A stretch of 64,000 nt of DNA from Lewinellaceae bacterium (GTDB taxonomy: Bacteria; Bacteroidota; Bacteroidia; Chitinophagales; Saprospiraceae). The translations under genes and the position numbers were made by a program. The notes under the pieces are model-generated. The model was not told the DNA's origin and did not search any database. It worked only from the letters and a program-made list of their open reading frames with translations. Location: positions 2,683,001-2,747,000 of the forward strand of contig JACJXX010000001.1 in NCBI GenBank assembly GCA_020636435.1, in the 5' to 3' direction. Below are positions 17,070 to 25,878 of the stretch, one piece after another (position 1 is the first letter of the stretch; every line of letters starts with the position of its first letter).

Positions 17070-17602
17070 ACTGCGATCTTTTGCAAATCTATGATCATTG
17101 CCTGCAACATTTTTCTGGCCTTTACCAGTTGCGACCGGGAAGTGCTTTCCTGGATGCCGAGCATATCCGCTATTTCCTTATGGCTGTAGCCTTCGATTGC
17201 ATTGAGGTTGAAAACGAGGCGGTAGCCTTCCGGCAGCTTGGCGATCAGGCGGAGCAACTCCTCCTCCTGCAAATGGGCGTAGGCCTCCGGTTCCAAAGGC
17301 GGGTCCGGATAATTTTCCAGGCCGATCTGCTCCTGTTTAAAACTCTTTTTGCTGTAGTTTTTGAGGGCCGTGTTTATAACGATCCGACGAACCCATCCTT
17401 CGAAGGATCCTTTGAATTCGAATTTGTTTAAATTGTCGAAAACTTTGATGAAAGCGTCCTGAAGCAAATCTTCGGCTTCCATCTCATGGCGGGCATAACG
17501 CATGCATACCACCAACATTTTGCCAGCGTAGCGCCTGAACAATTCCTGTTGATAGTACCGGTCTTCCTGGATACAGCCTTTGATCAGTTCCTTTTCCGTC
17601 AC
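17066..17602 (-). CDS. ECF RNA polymerase sigma factor
   Basis: 178 aa. Region 2 is visible at YYQQELFRRYAGKMLVVCMRYARHEMEAEDLLQDAFIKVF and region 4 at LPEGYRLVFNLNAIEGYSHKEIADMLGIQESTSRSQLVKARKML, the helix-turn-helix that binds the -35 element. It directs RNA polymerase to a regulon, probably for envelope functions. The stop codon overlaps the start of the membrane partner by 4 nt. The 315 bp upstream (17603-17917) contain no gene and I see no clear regulatory motif there. Confidence 0.92.
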   Translation of the reverse strand: MTEKELIKGCIQEDRYYQQELFRRYAGKMLVVCMRYARHEMEAEDLLQDAFIKVFDNLNKFEFKGSFEGWVRRIVINTALKNYSKKSFKQEQIGLENYPDPPLEPEAYAHLQEEELLRLIAKLPEGYRLVFNLNAIEGYSHKEIADMLGIQESTSRSQLVKARKMLQAMIIDLQKIAV

Positions 17603-17917
17603 AGGAATGAGGTTAATCCGCCTTGCTTACACCATTTTTCGTTTTCCCCAATCGTAAACAAGCACAGACATTTTTGTTTCTCCCGGCGCGCATGGTACTT
17701 ATTCAGCTCTGCCTCTGGTTTATAGACCTCTTTCCAGGGGAATACGCTGCCTGAGATGCCTCCAAATTATATTTCCCCCCAAGATAGGCATTATTAAGCT
17801 ATAAATCGAGGCCCGAGCCGCCTTTTCACAATAAATTTACCTGGGAATCCGGCGGGTAAGCGCTAATAACCAACCCTTTGGAATAGTTGAAAAAGTAATC
17901 CTAACTTGCCGTCAAAA

Positions 17918-18340
17918 ATGGCAAACGAGGAAAGAGCACGGTCGATCGTCAATAAAATGTACGACAATGACCCGTTCAGCCAATGGCTGGGCATCGAACG
18001 CCTCGAAGCAGGCCCCGGCCATTGCCGGCTCCGCATGAAAATCCGCCGGGAAATGCTCAACGGCTTCGGCATTGCTCACGGCGGCATCACCTTCAGCCTG
18101 GCCGACAGCGCCTTCGCCTTCGCTTCCAATTCGCGCGGCCGCCACGCCGTCAGCGTCGACGCATCCATTTCCCATACAGTTCCCCTTAAGGAAGGCGACA
18201 TCATCACGGCCATAGCCACCGAAGAACAACTCGGCCACCGCATCGGCCACTACCGGGTGGAGGTGCGCAACGAGACGGGGGAAATGGTGGCGTTGTTTCG
18301 GGGTATGGTCTACAGGAAGAGCCAGGAATGGGAGGTTTGA
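17918..18340 (+). CDS. PaaI-family hotdog thioesterase
   Basis: 140 aa from MANEERARSIVNKMYDND. An in-frame TTG at 17906 is a less likely start. The hotdog fold is evident: GPGHCRLRMKIRREMLNGFGIAHGGITFSLADSAFAFASNSRG. The HGG-x-x-F and the acidic residue in LADSAFAFASN correspond to the active site of phenylacetic-acid-pathway thioesterase PaaI, which hydrolyses hydroxyphenylacetyl-CoA and related thioesters. No other paa genes are in the window, so a housekeeping CoA-recycling role is equally possible. Confidence 0.85.
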   Translation: MANEERARSIVNKMYDNDPFSQWLGIERLEAGPGHCRLRMKIRREMLNGFGIAHGGITFSLADSAFAFASNSRGRHAVSVDASISHTVPLKEGDIITAIATEEQLGHRIGHYRVEVRNETGEMVALFRGMVYRKSQEWEV

Positions 18341-18351
18341 TTGCGGTGCAA

Positions 18352-18432
18352 CAGTGGATCAGTGGATCAGTGTTTCAGTGGATCAGTGTTTCAGTGGATC
18401 AGTGGATCAGTGGATCAGTGGATCAGTGTTTC
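18352..18432. repeat. GTGGATCAGT tandem array
   Basis: Eight to nine 9-10 bp units (CAGTGGATCAGTG / CAGTGTTTCAGTG) between two convergent genes. It is followed by an inverted ACTGATACAC motif pair (18428-18466). Confidence 0.75.
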
Positions 18433-18458
18433 TGATACACTACAACACTGATACACAC

Positions 18459-19352
18459 CTATTCCTCCTCCCCCAGCCACCCCATCAAATTTCGCAGCAA
18501 TGGAATGTTGCTCCCAGCCGCCGGATTATTCAACCCCATCGGCGCCTGGTTGGGGCCGGCCAGCTGGGCGGAAAACATGGCGGCTTCCCCCGACACCATC
18601 ACCTTGCCCCTGCCATAGGTGCGGTAGGCCAGCTGATGAAACCCATTCCCGTTCACAAACGGCGTATCGTCCGTGAAATCCCAGGCTTGTGCCGGCATCA
18701 GGATGGTGTACTGCTCATCCAGGCTGATCACGGGAGTAGCCGCTGTGGGGATCAGAAAAGCGCTGCCGGTAAAAGTGACGATAGAATCCAGCCCTTTGGT
18801 AAGGGGATCGTCGTGCAGCAGCCCCTGTCGGTGGGTAAAGTATTCGAACTGCCGCCGCCGGTTGTCCATCGCGAAGCCATTCAGGTATTCAAAGCCGAAA
18901 GCCCGCCCCAGATCGGCCGCCGCCCCGGCAAAGGGCATGTGGTCGGCGATCAGGAAGAGGCGGCCGCCGCCGGCTACCCATCGTTCTACCACAATGACCT
19001 CTTCCGGCGTAAAAGCGGATGGCGTCGGCAGTTGCCAGTTGCCCTGATTGGAGGCGTGCAGCGGGTTGGAGATTACCAGGATATCGCAGCGTTTCAGCGC
19101 TTCTGCTGTGAACGGCTCCTCATTGGAAAGCAGGCGGTAACCGTCCGCCTCCAGGATGTTGCCGAAGGCCCGGTACCGCCCGTCGAGGGTGTGGAAGTTG
19201 TTGTGGGCAGCGTCGATCATCACGGCCGGCCCTTTTCCTGCCGGATAACGAGGAGTCTCGATCTCGAAAAAGCGGCTGGTGTCGGGGAGTTGCTGGGCAA
19301 AAAGAGTGATTGCTGTGAAACACAACAAATACAGTAGGGTGAATCTGAACAT
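18459..19352 (-). CDS. DUF4350 domain secreted protein
   Basis: 297 aa from MFRFTLLYLLCFTAITLFAQ, a signal peptide. The domain resembles the DUF4350/glutamine-amidotransferase-like fold: VMIDAAHNNFHTLDGRYRAFGNILEADGYR, CDILVISNPLH, VVERWVAGGGRLFLIADHMPFAGAA. The amidotransferase catalytic Cys is not evident, so it may be a binding rather than catalytic domain. It is probably periplasmic. The substrate is unknown. Confidence 0.7.
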   Translation of the reverse strand: MFRFTLLYLLCFTAITLFAQQLPDTSRFFEIETPRYPAGKGPAVMIDAAHNNFHTLDGRYRAFGNILEADGYRLLSNEEPFTAEALKRCDILVISNPLHASNQGNWQLPTPSAFTPEEVIVVERWVAGGGRLFLIADHMPFAGAAADLGRAFGFEYLNGFAMDNRRRQFEYFTHRQGLLHDDPLTKGLDSIVTFTGSAFLIPTAATPVISLDEQYTILMPAQAWDFTDDTPFVNGNGFHQLAYRTYGRGKVMVSGEAAMFSAQLAGPNQAPMGLNNPAAGSNIPLLRNLMGWLGEEE

Positions 19353-19401
19353 TATGTCAGGGTGATTTGGTGACAATTACTTGAATCCAAATACAGAAAA
19401 A

Positions 19402-19782
19402 TCACAATTTCCGCAACCTGAATTTTATTTTTCCTCCTTCATTTTCACCGACAAGAATAAATGGGATGGAATACTCGATGTTAGTACTCAACAATACACG
19501 GAGTGTTTGAATGTGAACCTCCGGAGAATAATGCCCTGGGCGTAGGTAGATTACTCCAAAAAATGAAACCTCATCCCGGAAGATCAAGGTGCCAAAATCA
19601 CTATCCTGACTGATCACTACTCGCCGCTGTTCGAAAGCTAATTTCAGGATATCCTTATCTGGCATCCTGAATAAGCCTTCTTCTTTTATATCAAAAACGT
19701 CAAAACCTTCATTTCTAAGAAAATCGGCCACTTCTTCATCGATGTTCTCATCAGTTAGGAATTGAAATTCGCGGATCGTCAT
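19402..19782 (-). CDS. DUF5615 PIN-like toxin
   Basis: 126 aa. FLTDENIDEEVADFLRNEGFDVFDIKEEGL, the central VVISQDSDFGTL and the following acidic positions fit DUF5615 (Mut7-C/VapC45-like PIN fold). Such proteins are thought to be metal-dependent RNases. The start lies 2 nt after the DUF433 stop codon, so the two form an operon, antitoxin first. Mechanism and target RNA are inference from the family. Confidence 0.85.
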   Translation of the reverse strand: MTIREFQFLTDENIDEEVADFLRNEGFDVFDIKEEGLFRMPDKDILKLAFEQRRVVISQDSDFGTLIFRDEVSFFGVIYLRPGHYSPEVHIQTLRVLLSTNIEYSIPFILVGENEGGKIKFRLRKL

Positions 19783-19784
19783 AG

Positions 19785-20015
19785 TTAGGTTCGAACTTCT
19801 ATCACAATCTCATTCTTTGAAAAACGTGCAGCATAACGAATTGCCTCCATAACGAGTTCTTTTGTAAGCTTGGGATGCTTTTCAGCTATACCTTCAGGAG
19901 TTCCCCCCGTACCTAGCCATTCCATGATCAGTTCTACACTGATACGAGTATCCCGGATGCAAGGTTTACCGTTAAGAATTTCCGGGTCAGAGACAATATT
20001 AGGAAATAGATTCAT
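19785..20015 (-). CDS. DUF433 antitoxin
   Basis: 76 aa from MNLFPNIVSDPEILNGKPCIRDTRIS. The longer frame upstream runs towards the TIR element and is unlikely. DUF433 proteins carry an N-terminal HTH (VELIMEWLGTGGTPEGIAEKHPKLTKELVMEAIRYA) that binds DNA, and they neutralise DUF5615 toxins. The promoter must lie in the 55 bp between the start and the family-1 element at 20071, so the insertion may affect expression. Confidence 0.85.
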   Translation of the reverse strand: MNLFPNIVSDPEILNGKPCIRDTRISVELIMEWLGTGGTPEGIAEKHPKLTKELVMEAIRYAARFSKNEIVIEVRT

Positions 20016-20070
20016 GTCTTCAATTGTAGTGTTCTCAAAAATACGATTATCCAAAGACAACAGCAAGTAA

Positions 20071-20257
20071 GGCACGAGGAAAGAATAAAGTGTACAATTA
20101 TGGCGCAGTAATTTTTGTGCCAGGCAAGGCGCGAAGAATGAGGATAGCCAAAGCTACCTGAGTGATAGCCTGCCCCGCACCCGAAGGGTCGGGGAGCAAC
20201 GCAGCATGGCGCAAAAAGGACAAGCCAGAATGGACAGTTTATTCTTTCGTCGTGCCT
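20071..20257 (-). mobile_element. Non-coding TIR element, family 1, copy 2 (187 bp)
   Basis: Reverse-oriented near-copy of 1117-1276 with the same ends and again TAA on both sides. It differs by an extra 27 bp that fold as a hairpin around CACCCGAAGGGTCGGGG. It lies just upstream of the DUF433/DUF5615 operon. Confidence 0.8.
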
Positions 20258-20270
20258 AAATAATGATGGG

Positions 20271-20312
20271 GCATATATGCCTGTTCGCCTGCGGTATAGC
20301 AGGTATATATGC
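20271..20312. repeat. GCATATATGCCTG hairpin
   Basis: GCATATATGCCTG pairs with CAGGTATATATGC (12 of 13) across a 16-nt loop. It lies 16 bp past the stop codon of the sortilin-like gene and may act as its terminator. Confidence 0.5.
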
Positions 20313-20328
20313 TCCGACAGCCAAAAGA

Positions 20329-23300
20329 CTATCTCTCTCCCAAATCAATCCTCCTCCCCGGCGTATAAGGCGCTCCCGCCTTTTCCAGTTCCTCCTCCAG
20401 CGCTTTGAGCTTCACATCCGCCAGCTCGTTGATTCGCGGCGCCAGGGGAGTGAGTTCCTTCCGGATGATGCGCAGGGCCTCCTTTTGGGTTTCAGTGGGG
20501 GCTGAGGTGGAACGCCACATTTCGTAAACTGCCGAACCCATACGGTTGGCTATTCCCATGGTGGCGTCCTGATCGAGCTGAGTGGCCACTCCGTCTCCAT
20601 ACATGGCCAAACGTATGGCCCGCAGTTCCTCCTTCATCTCAATGATCCGGGGGAGAAAATCCTCTGTAGGCGCCGATGTAGCTGCTACGGCCTTCTCGAT
20701 GAGCTGCAGGCGTTCGGCCGCTTCTTTCAACCGGCGGGAGGCGCCGTCAATGACCCGGTCGAGCTCCGCCGCTTCCCGGTGGAACTCAGCCAGCGCCTTG
20801 CGGTCCTTTGCCGGCAGCGTTAGGTCGCCCAGCGATTCCAGCAGGAAGGGCTGCGGCGCTACCAGCTCGGCCAGTTCGCCGTTGACGCTCCTGGAAAGCG
20901 CCACGGTGTACTCGCCGGGGATGGCCAGCATGCCGGAATCTTCATTGGGGTTAGAGCTTTCCCGGACGGGGCTCAGCGATGGCCGCCGCCCGTCCCAGGT
21001 AATGCGCTGTACGCCCTTGGTGGCGCCCGCTTTCAGTTTGCGGACCACCTCCCCGGCCGCATCCTGGATGGTAAACAGCAAGTAGGGCTCTTCTTCTTTC
21101 TCTTCGGCCAGCAGCTCTTCGTAGGTGGGGTACCGGATCGCTTCTCCCTCCTTGGCTTTTTTCTTTTCCTCTTCCCGGCGTTGCTCCCGCAGCGTCTTTA
21201 TATCCTCCTTGAGGAAGTAGGTAAAGGTAGCGCCGATGGGCGGGTTGGGCGCAGTGTAGAAATTTTCTCCTTGAAAGCCCTTTTCCCGGCGGCCCAGCGG
21301 CACGCTTTCTATGTAGGCCAAGCCGTCGCTGACGGGAAAGATCCGGGCGTCCGCCTGCAGGTTCTCTTCGGCCATCTGCCGCAGCGGGCTGTAATCGTCC
21401 AGCACGTAGAAGCCGCGGCCGAAGGTACCCAGCACCAGGGCGTCGTCCCGCTCCTGAATGGCCATATCCCGCACGGCGATCACCGGCAGGCCCGCCTTGA
21501 GTTGTTTCCAGTGTTGCCCCCCGTCGATGGTGAAGAAGCAGCCGAACTCGGTGCCGGCGAAAAGCAGGTTGGGTTCTTTGTGGTCTTCGGCAATGCTATA
21601 TACAGAGCCTCGCCCCGGCAGGTTATTGCTGATGCTGGCCCAGGTGTGCCCCTTGTCTGCGCTCTTGTAAAAATAGGGCTTAAAGTCGCCGTATTTGTGG
21701 TGGTTGAAAGCGGCGTATACCACATTCTTATCGTGCTGCGAAGCCAGGAGGAAATTCACGTAAGTGCGCTCGGGAGCGCCAGGGATGTTGTTGACGTCAA
21801 TTTTCGCCCAGTTGCCGCCGCCATCTTCGGTGACCTGTATCAGGCCGTCATCCGTGCCGACGTAGAGCAGGTTCTCATCCAGCGGGCTTTCCGAAAAGGC
21901 CACGATGGTTCCGTAAGGAGAAGTCGAGGAATTTTTAGCCACCGCGTCGATACTCTGCACCCGGCCCATAACGGGCAGGGTATTGCGGTCGATCTGCCGG
22001 GTGAGGTCGGGGCTGATGGCTTCCCACGCGTCGCCCCGGCTGTCGCTGCGGAACAGTTTATTGGCGGCGAAGAAGATGCGGGTGGGGCGATGCTCCGAAA
22101 TGGCCAGGGGCGCGTCCCAGTTCCAGCGAAAGGCCGGCTCGCCTTCTCCCGGCTTGGGCTGTATGCCGGTCTCCTCCCCGCTTTTGCGGTCGTAGCGCAC
22201 CAGCACGCCGTACTGCGACTGGGCGTACACGATGTCCGGGTTGTTGGGGTCTACCTGCGATTCGAACCCGTCGCCGCCGTGCGTCACAAACCAGTCGGAG
22301 TTGACGATGCCATTGGCGCTGCGGGTGCGGGAAGGGCCGCCGAGGCTGAAGTTGTCCTGGGTTCCGCCGTAGATGTTGTAGAACGGCAGGGCGTTGTCTA
22401 CGGCTACTTTGTAAAACTGGGTCACCGGCAGGTTGGGCTTGTAAGCCCAGGTGGCGCCGGCGTCGAAACTTTCGTAGATGCCGCCGTCGCAGCCCACCAG
22501 GAAGTAGTTGGGGTCCCTGGGGTCGATCCACATGGCGTGGTTGTCCACGTGTTTGTATTTTTCTCCTACGGGTTCAAAGGTTTTTCCGCCATCCTGGGTC
22601 CAATGCATGGAGGTCTCCATGGTGAATGCCACATCGGGGTCGGTGGGATGGGGCGTTATTTCCCCGTAGTAATTGCCATGAGAGGAAGTGGTATGGCCGC
22701 TGCGCTTTTCCCAACTGGCGCCCCGGTTGGCAGAGCGGTAGAAGCCGCTCTTGTCCTGAGCCGCCTCTACCCATGCGTAGATCACTTCCGGATCGGCGGG
22801 GGAAATGGCCAGGCCGATGCGGCCCATATCGACAGAGGGCAGGCCTTTATTGGCTTTCTCCCAGTTCTTGCCGCCATCAGTGGTTTTGTAGATGCCGCTG
22901 CCCTGCCCTCCGCTCACGTAAGTGAAGACGTGGCGCCGGCGCTGGTGAGCGGAGGCGTACAATACATCCGGATTGCGGGGGTCCATTACAATATCGTTGA
23001 TGCCGGTATGCTCATCGATGGTGAGCACGGCCTCCCAGGTTTGGCCGCCGTCGGTGGTCTTGTACACGCCCCGGTCGCCGCCTTCGCTCCACAGCGGGCC
23101 GATGGCGGCTACGTACACCACCCTGGAATCGCGGGGGTCGACCACGATCCTGCCGATGTGCTCGGAGTTTTTGAGCCCCATGTTTTTCCAGCTTTTGCCG
23201 CCGTCTTCCGACTTGTAAATGCCGTCGCCGTAGGCTACCGAACGCTGGTTGTTGTTCTCCCCGGTTCCCACCCACACGACGTTGGGGTTGTTGGGGTCGA

Positions 23301-23622
23301 GCGTCACGCAGCCAATGGAATAGGCGCCTTCCCCGTCAAAGATGGGCTCATAGGTGGTGCCTGCATTTTCCGTTTTCCAGACCCCGCCGGAGGAAACGGC
23401 CACGTAATACACCGCCCGGTTGCCGGGATGGACCGCAAAGTCGGAGATGCGCCCGGAGGTCAGCGCCGGGCCGACGGAGCGGAACTTCAGGCCGCCGATG
23501 GCCAGCTCTTCGAGGTAGTGTTTGGGGGGTTCTTCTTCGCTTTTTTTGTTTTTCTGTGCCTGTCCGGGCAGGGCCAGGGCTGCAAGGAGCAGCGTGGTTA
23601 GGGCAAATCGGATTTTATTCAT
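20329..23622 (-). CDS. Sortilin-like BNR/Asp-box beta-propeller protein (glycosyl-hydrolase-annotated)
   Basis: 1097 aa with a signal peptide ending near LPGQAQ. Many Asp-box units (for example GIYKSEDGGKSWKNMG, VYKTTDGGQTWEAV, GIYKTTDGGKNWEKANKG, RSANRGASWEKRSG) build one or two beta-propellers through residue ~720, like VPS10/sortilin and sialidase folds. The region ~780-1090 is helical with coiled-coil-like heptads (REAAELDRVIDGASRRLKEAAERLQLIEKA). Proteins of this type are often named glycosyl hydrolases without biochemical proof. I see no sialidase catalytic set. Periplasmic or surface location, perhaps polymer binding. No T9SS tag is evident. Confidence 0.8.
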   Translation of the reverse strand: MNKIRFALTTLLLAALALPGQAQKNKKSEEEPPKHYLEELAIGGLKFRSVGPALTSGRISDFAVHPGNRAVYYVAVSSGGVWKTENAGTTYEPIFDGEGAYSIGCVTLDPNNPNVVWVGTGENNNQRSVAYGDGIYKSEDGGKSWKNMGLKNSEHIGRIVVDPRDSRVVYVAAIGPLWSEGGDRGVYKTTDGGQTWEAVLTIDEHTGINDIVMDPRNPDVLYASAHQRRRHVFTYVSGGQGSGIYKTTDGGKNWEKANKGLPSVDMGRIGLAISPADPEVIYAWVEAAQDKSGFYRSANRGASWEKRSGHTTSSHGNYYGEITPHPTDPDVAFTMETSMHWTQDGGKTFEPVGEKYKHVDNHAMWIDPRDPNYFLVGCDGGIYESFDAGATWAYKPNLPVTQFYKVAVDNALPFYNIYGGTQDNFSLGGPSRTRSANGIVNSDWFVTHGGDGFESQVDPNNPDIVYAQSQYGVLVRYDRKSGEETGIQPKPGEGEPAFRWNWDAPLAISEHRPTRIFFAANKLFRSDSRGDAWEAISPDLTRQIDRNTLPVMGRVQSIDAVAKNSSTSPYGTIVAFSESPLDENLLYVGTDDGLIQVTEDGGGNWAKIDVNNIPGAPERTYVNFLLASQHDKNVVYAAFNHHKYGDFKPYFYKSADKGHTWASISNNLPGRGSVYSIAEDHKEPNLLFAGTEFGCFFTIDGGQHWKQLKAGLPVIAVRDMAIQERDDALVLGTFGRGFYVLDDYSPLRQMAEENLQADARIFPVSDGLAYIESVPLGRREKGFQGENFYTAPNPPIGATFTYFLKEDIKTLREQRREEEKKKAKEGEAIRYPTYEELLAEEKEEEPYLLFTIQDAAGEVVRKLKAGATKGVQRITWDGRRPSLSPVRESSNPNEDSGMLAIPGEYTVALSRSVNGELAELVAPQPFLLESLGDLTLPAKDRKALAEFHREAAELDRVIDGASRRLKEAAERLQLIEKAVAATSAPTEDFLPRIIEMKEELRAIRLAMYGDGVATQLDQDATMGIANRMGSAVYEMWRSTSAPTETQKEALRIIRKELTPLAPRINELADVKLKALEEELEKAGAPYTPGRRIDLGER

Positions 23623-23751
23623 GTCACGGTATTTTTTTAACTTCGGGTAAAAGTAGGGAAAATGGGAGTTAAGGCCGAATTATATATGAAAAAATACGGT
23701 TTTACCCAGAACGGCAGGACGCCATTAACCTGATTCAAAAATATCTGTAAG

Positions 23752-24282
23752 ATGAAATATGAAAAGATATATCAAAAACTGAGGGAGCAATACAGTGACG
23801 AAGAAATAGTAGATTCTATGTTGATTCCAGCGGATTTGTCAGAGGAGGAAAAGAAAGAATTGGCGAAGGAGATGAAAGCGGTTAGGATGCAAAAACTCAG
23901 AGAAACGACGGAAGAAGATAGAATTCTTGCTGATGTAGTCCGGCTGAGGTTTCAAATAGAAGACTATGTGAATAAACAAATTTTCTCTTTTAACCAAACG
24001 TTTGGAAAGTACCTGAAAGAGTATATAAGGATTACAAAAAAATCCAGGCGGGAGATTGCCGGGGATCTATCTATTCATTACACGAAACTCAGCAGGATAA
24101 TAAATGATAAAGAGGAGCCCAATATTGAATTGAGCTATAGGTTAGAGAAACATTCCGGGGGGATAATCAGAGCGGAGCTGTGGTGGAAGCTGATGGTCAA
24201 AAAACAAGCCTTTATCATTTCCAAAGATGAGGAAACGAGAAAGGCCGAACAGGAGAAGGTGAAAAACCCGCTGCGTGCTTAA
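23752..24282 (+). CDS. Helix-turn-helix (XRE-like) DNA-binding protein
   Basis: 176 aa, no signal peptide. The N-terminal ~75 residues are acidic and helical (YSDEEIVDSMLIPADLSEEEKKELAKEM). The middle contains an HTH: LKEYIRITKKSRREIAGDLSIHYTKLSRIINDKEEPNIELSYRLEKHS, like HigA-type antitoxins. No toxin-like ORF is adjacent. Rather A/T-rich compared with the flanking genes. It ends 2 nt before the convergent M43 relic. Regulator is likely, target unknown. Confidence 0.7.
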   Translation: MKYEKIYQKLREQYSDEEIVDSMLIPADLSEEEKKELAKEMKAVRMQKLRETTEEDRILADVVRLRFQIEDYVNKQIFSFNQTFGKYLKEYIRITKKSRREIAGDLSIHYTKLSRIINDKEEPNIELSYRLEKHSGGIIRAELWWKLMVKKQAFIISKDEETRKAEQEKVKNPLRA

Positions 24283-24284
24283 AG

Positions 24285-25002
24285 TCACTCCCTTCGCACC
24301 ACCACCCTTTTCACCCAACTCCCCTCACCCGCCTGCACCTGCAAAACATACAGCCCAGCCGGCAACCCAGCCAGGCTCAGTTCCATCCGCCGCTCCAGAC
24401 GGCGCTGCTGCCGCCACACCACGCGCCCGGTAGCGTCAAACAGCCGGATGGCCGCCTGTTGCCCCGGCAACCGCCCTTCCCAGGCCAGGGTAAGCTGCCC
24501 GGTAGTAGGGTTGGGGTATAGGGAAAACGCCGCCTCCCCGGCAGGCAATATTTCCTCCTCCCGGGCCCGTAAAGGGGGCGCCGTTTCCTCCCACCGCCCC
24601 GGCCTCAATGCCGCAAACCGCATGTTCAATAATGCCGTTGTTGTCAACGATTACCCTGCCTTGGTAAACGGGTAGTTGAGGTTTGTCATCACCCTGCACG
24701 ATCACCCCGCGCCACATCTGTCCGCAGGCACCGGTTATCTTAGCACTGACCCGCAGCGTAGCCCCGGGTTTCACCCAGATGTAGGCACCCGGCAACATCT
24801 CCAGGGTGGAGGTAATGTGCAATTCGCCCGAGTCTACGACAATGCTGTTGGACGGCCCGGAGGGCAAAGTGTCTCCCGGTAATACTAATGGAGGGATAAT
24901 GACATTTTGCAGGGAATCGTGGCCAGCCAGGTGAGCCCGCATGCGTTGCACTTGTTCCGTAGTGAAGTGGTCGCGGCAGGAGAGGATGTCCGAATAGCTC
25001 AT
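24285..25002 (-). pseudogene. Relic of a secreted M43 (pappalysin-like) metallopeptidase with T9SS tail
   Basis: The upstream piece (25002 down to ~24600) starts MSYSDILSCRDHFTTEQVQR, the Met-turn region of M43 peptidases, with an in-frame stop three codons earlier. The HExxH catalytic helix is therefore missing. The frame then continues through a beta-rich segment (YIWVKPGATLRVSAKITGACG). Near 24640-24600 the homology passes to another frame (24647-24285), which ends with a T9SS sorting domain (FSLYPNPTTGQLTLAWEG ... RVVVRRE). It is 5'-truncated and frameshifted, hence probably non-functional. A sequencing error could explain the frameshift but not the missing front. Confidence 0.7.
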
Positions 25003-25185
25003 ATATTTTTAGGATTAAGCGATCAGGAAAGATAGGGGGAAAATCAATATGATGTGTACATTTAACACATTGCTCTACGAGTTTTGCTCGAAGCACAATT
25101 TTTACATTAAACTTTCTTTAACATATTTTCGAAGTGACTTTCCTCCCACCTCCCGGTCAAAAGAGCAAATCAAAATCCGAAACGC

Positions 25186-25602
25186 ATGAAGATCCAGAAA
25201 TTTCTTTCCCTTTGTTTGGCATTCGCCCTGACGTTTGCTTTTGCCAACGCCGCCCAGGCTCAATCTGAAAACAGCAGAAAGGCTACAGAGAAGCAGGAAA
25301 TAAAAATGGAAAAGCCGGCGAAAAGCCCGCAAGCCGAACAAGCGCCGGGAGAACAAATGGAAAAGCCGGCAAAGACCGGCAAAGCCAAGATGGAAAAGAG
25401 GCAGTACAAGGGCCGGAAAGACAAAGCCGATAAGGCCGGAAAAGAGCACAAAGGCAAAGGCCATGCCTACGGCCGCCATAAGGAAGGGCAGTCCGGCAAA
25501 GCGTACGGCCAGCAGCGCGCTGCAGGCGCCAAAAGCAAAGAGAAACTGGAGAAGAAACAAGCGGTGAAAGCCAGGCAGGAAAAATCGTTGGAGCGGAGGT
25601 AG
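25186..25602 (+). CDS. Secreted lysine-rich low-complexity protein
   Basis: 138 aa. A signal peptide (FLSLCLAFALTFAFANAAQAQ) is followed by an almost fully charged, repetitive chain rich in Lys, Glu, Gly and Ala. MEKPAK-type motifs recur three times (EIKMEKPAKS, EQMEKPAKTG, AKMEKRQYKG). Probably disordered in the periplasm. It could bind acidic polymers, but no function is known. Confidence 0.6.
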   Translation: MKIQKFLSLCLAFALTFAFANAAQAQSENSRKATEKQEIKMEKPAKSPQAEQAPGEQMEKPAKTGKAKMEKRQYKGRKDKADKAGKEHKGKGHAYGRHKEGQSGKAYGQQRAAGAKSKEKLEKKQAVKARQEKSLERR

Positions 25603-25695
25603 AGCACTATCATACTATGAAAAAACTACGCTTTTTGGCAAACGGTGTGGCCAATTCCTAACACACTGTTCTTCAAATAACCAAACTACGGCCCG

Positions 25696-25730
25696 GCCCG
25701 CTATCCGAGAGGATGGCGGGCTTTGCTTTT
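25696..25730 (+). terminator. Rho-independent terminator
   Basis: GCCCGCTATCC / GGATGGCGGGC stem with a 4-nt GAGA loop, followed by TTTGCTTTTT. It lies ~95 nt after the lysine-rich gene. Confidence 0.8.
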
Positions 25731-25878
25731 TGGACAGGAGGACAGGATTTTGAAGGATTTACCCTATGAAATGCCCTGAGGAGAAATGCAGTTATTTCAC
25801 AGGGTGAACAAGAACGGCCCGGCAGCCATACTTCCCCAACTTGTCCCTATCTTTGCGGCAATACCAAAACAAAACGAC

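Noticed and set aside
21181..23601. 806-aa plus-strand ORF opposite the sortilin-like gene
   Set aside because: Antisense of Asp-box repeats; no domain sense.
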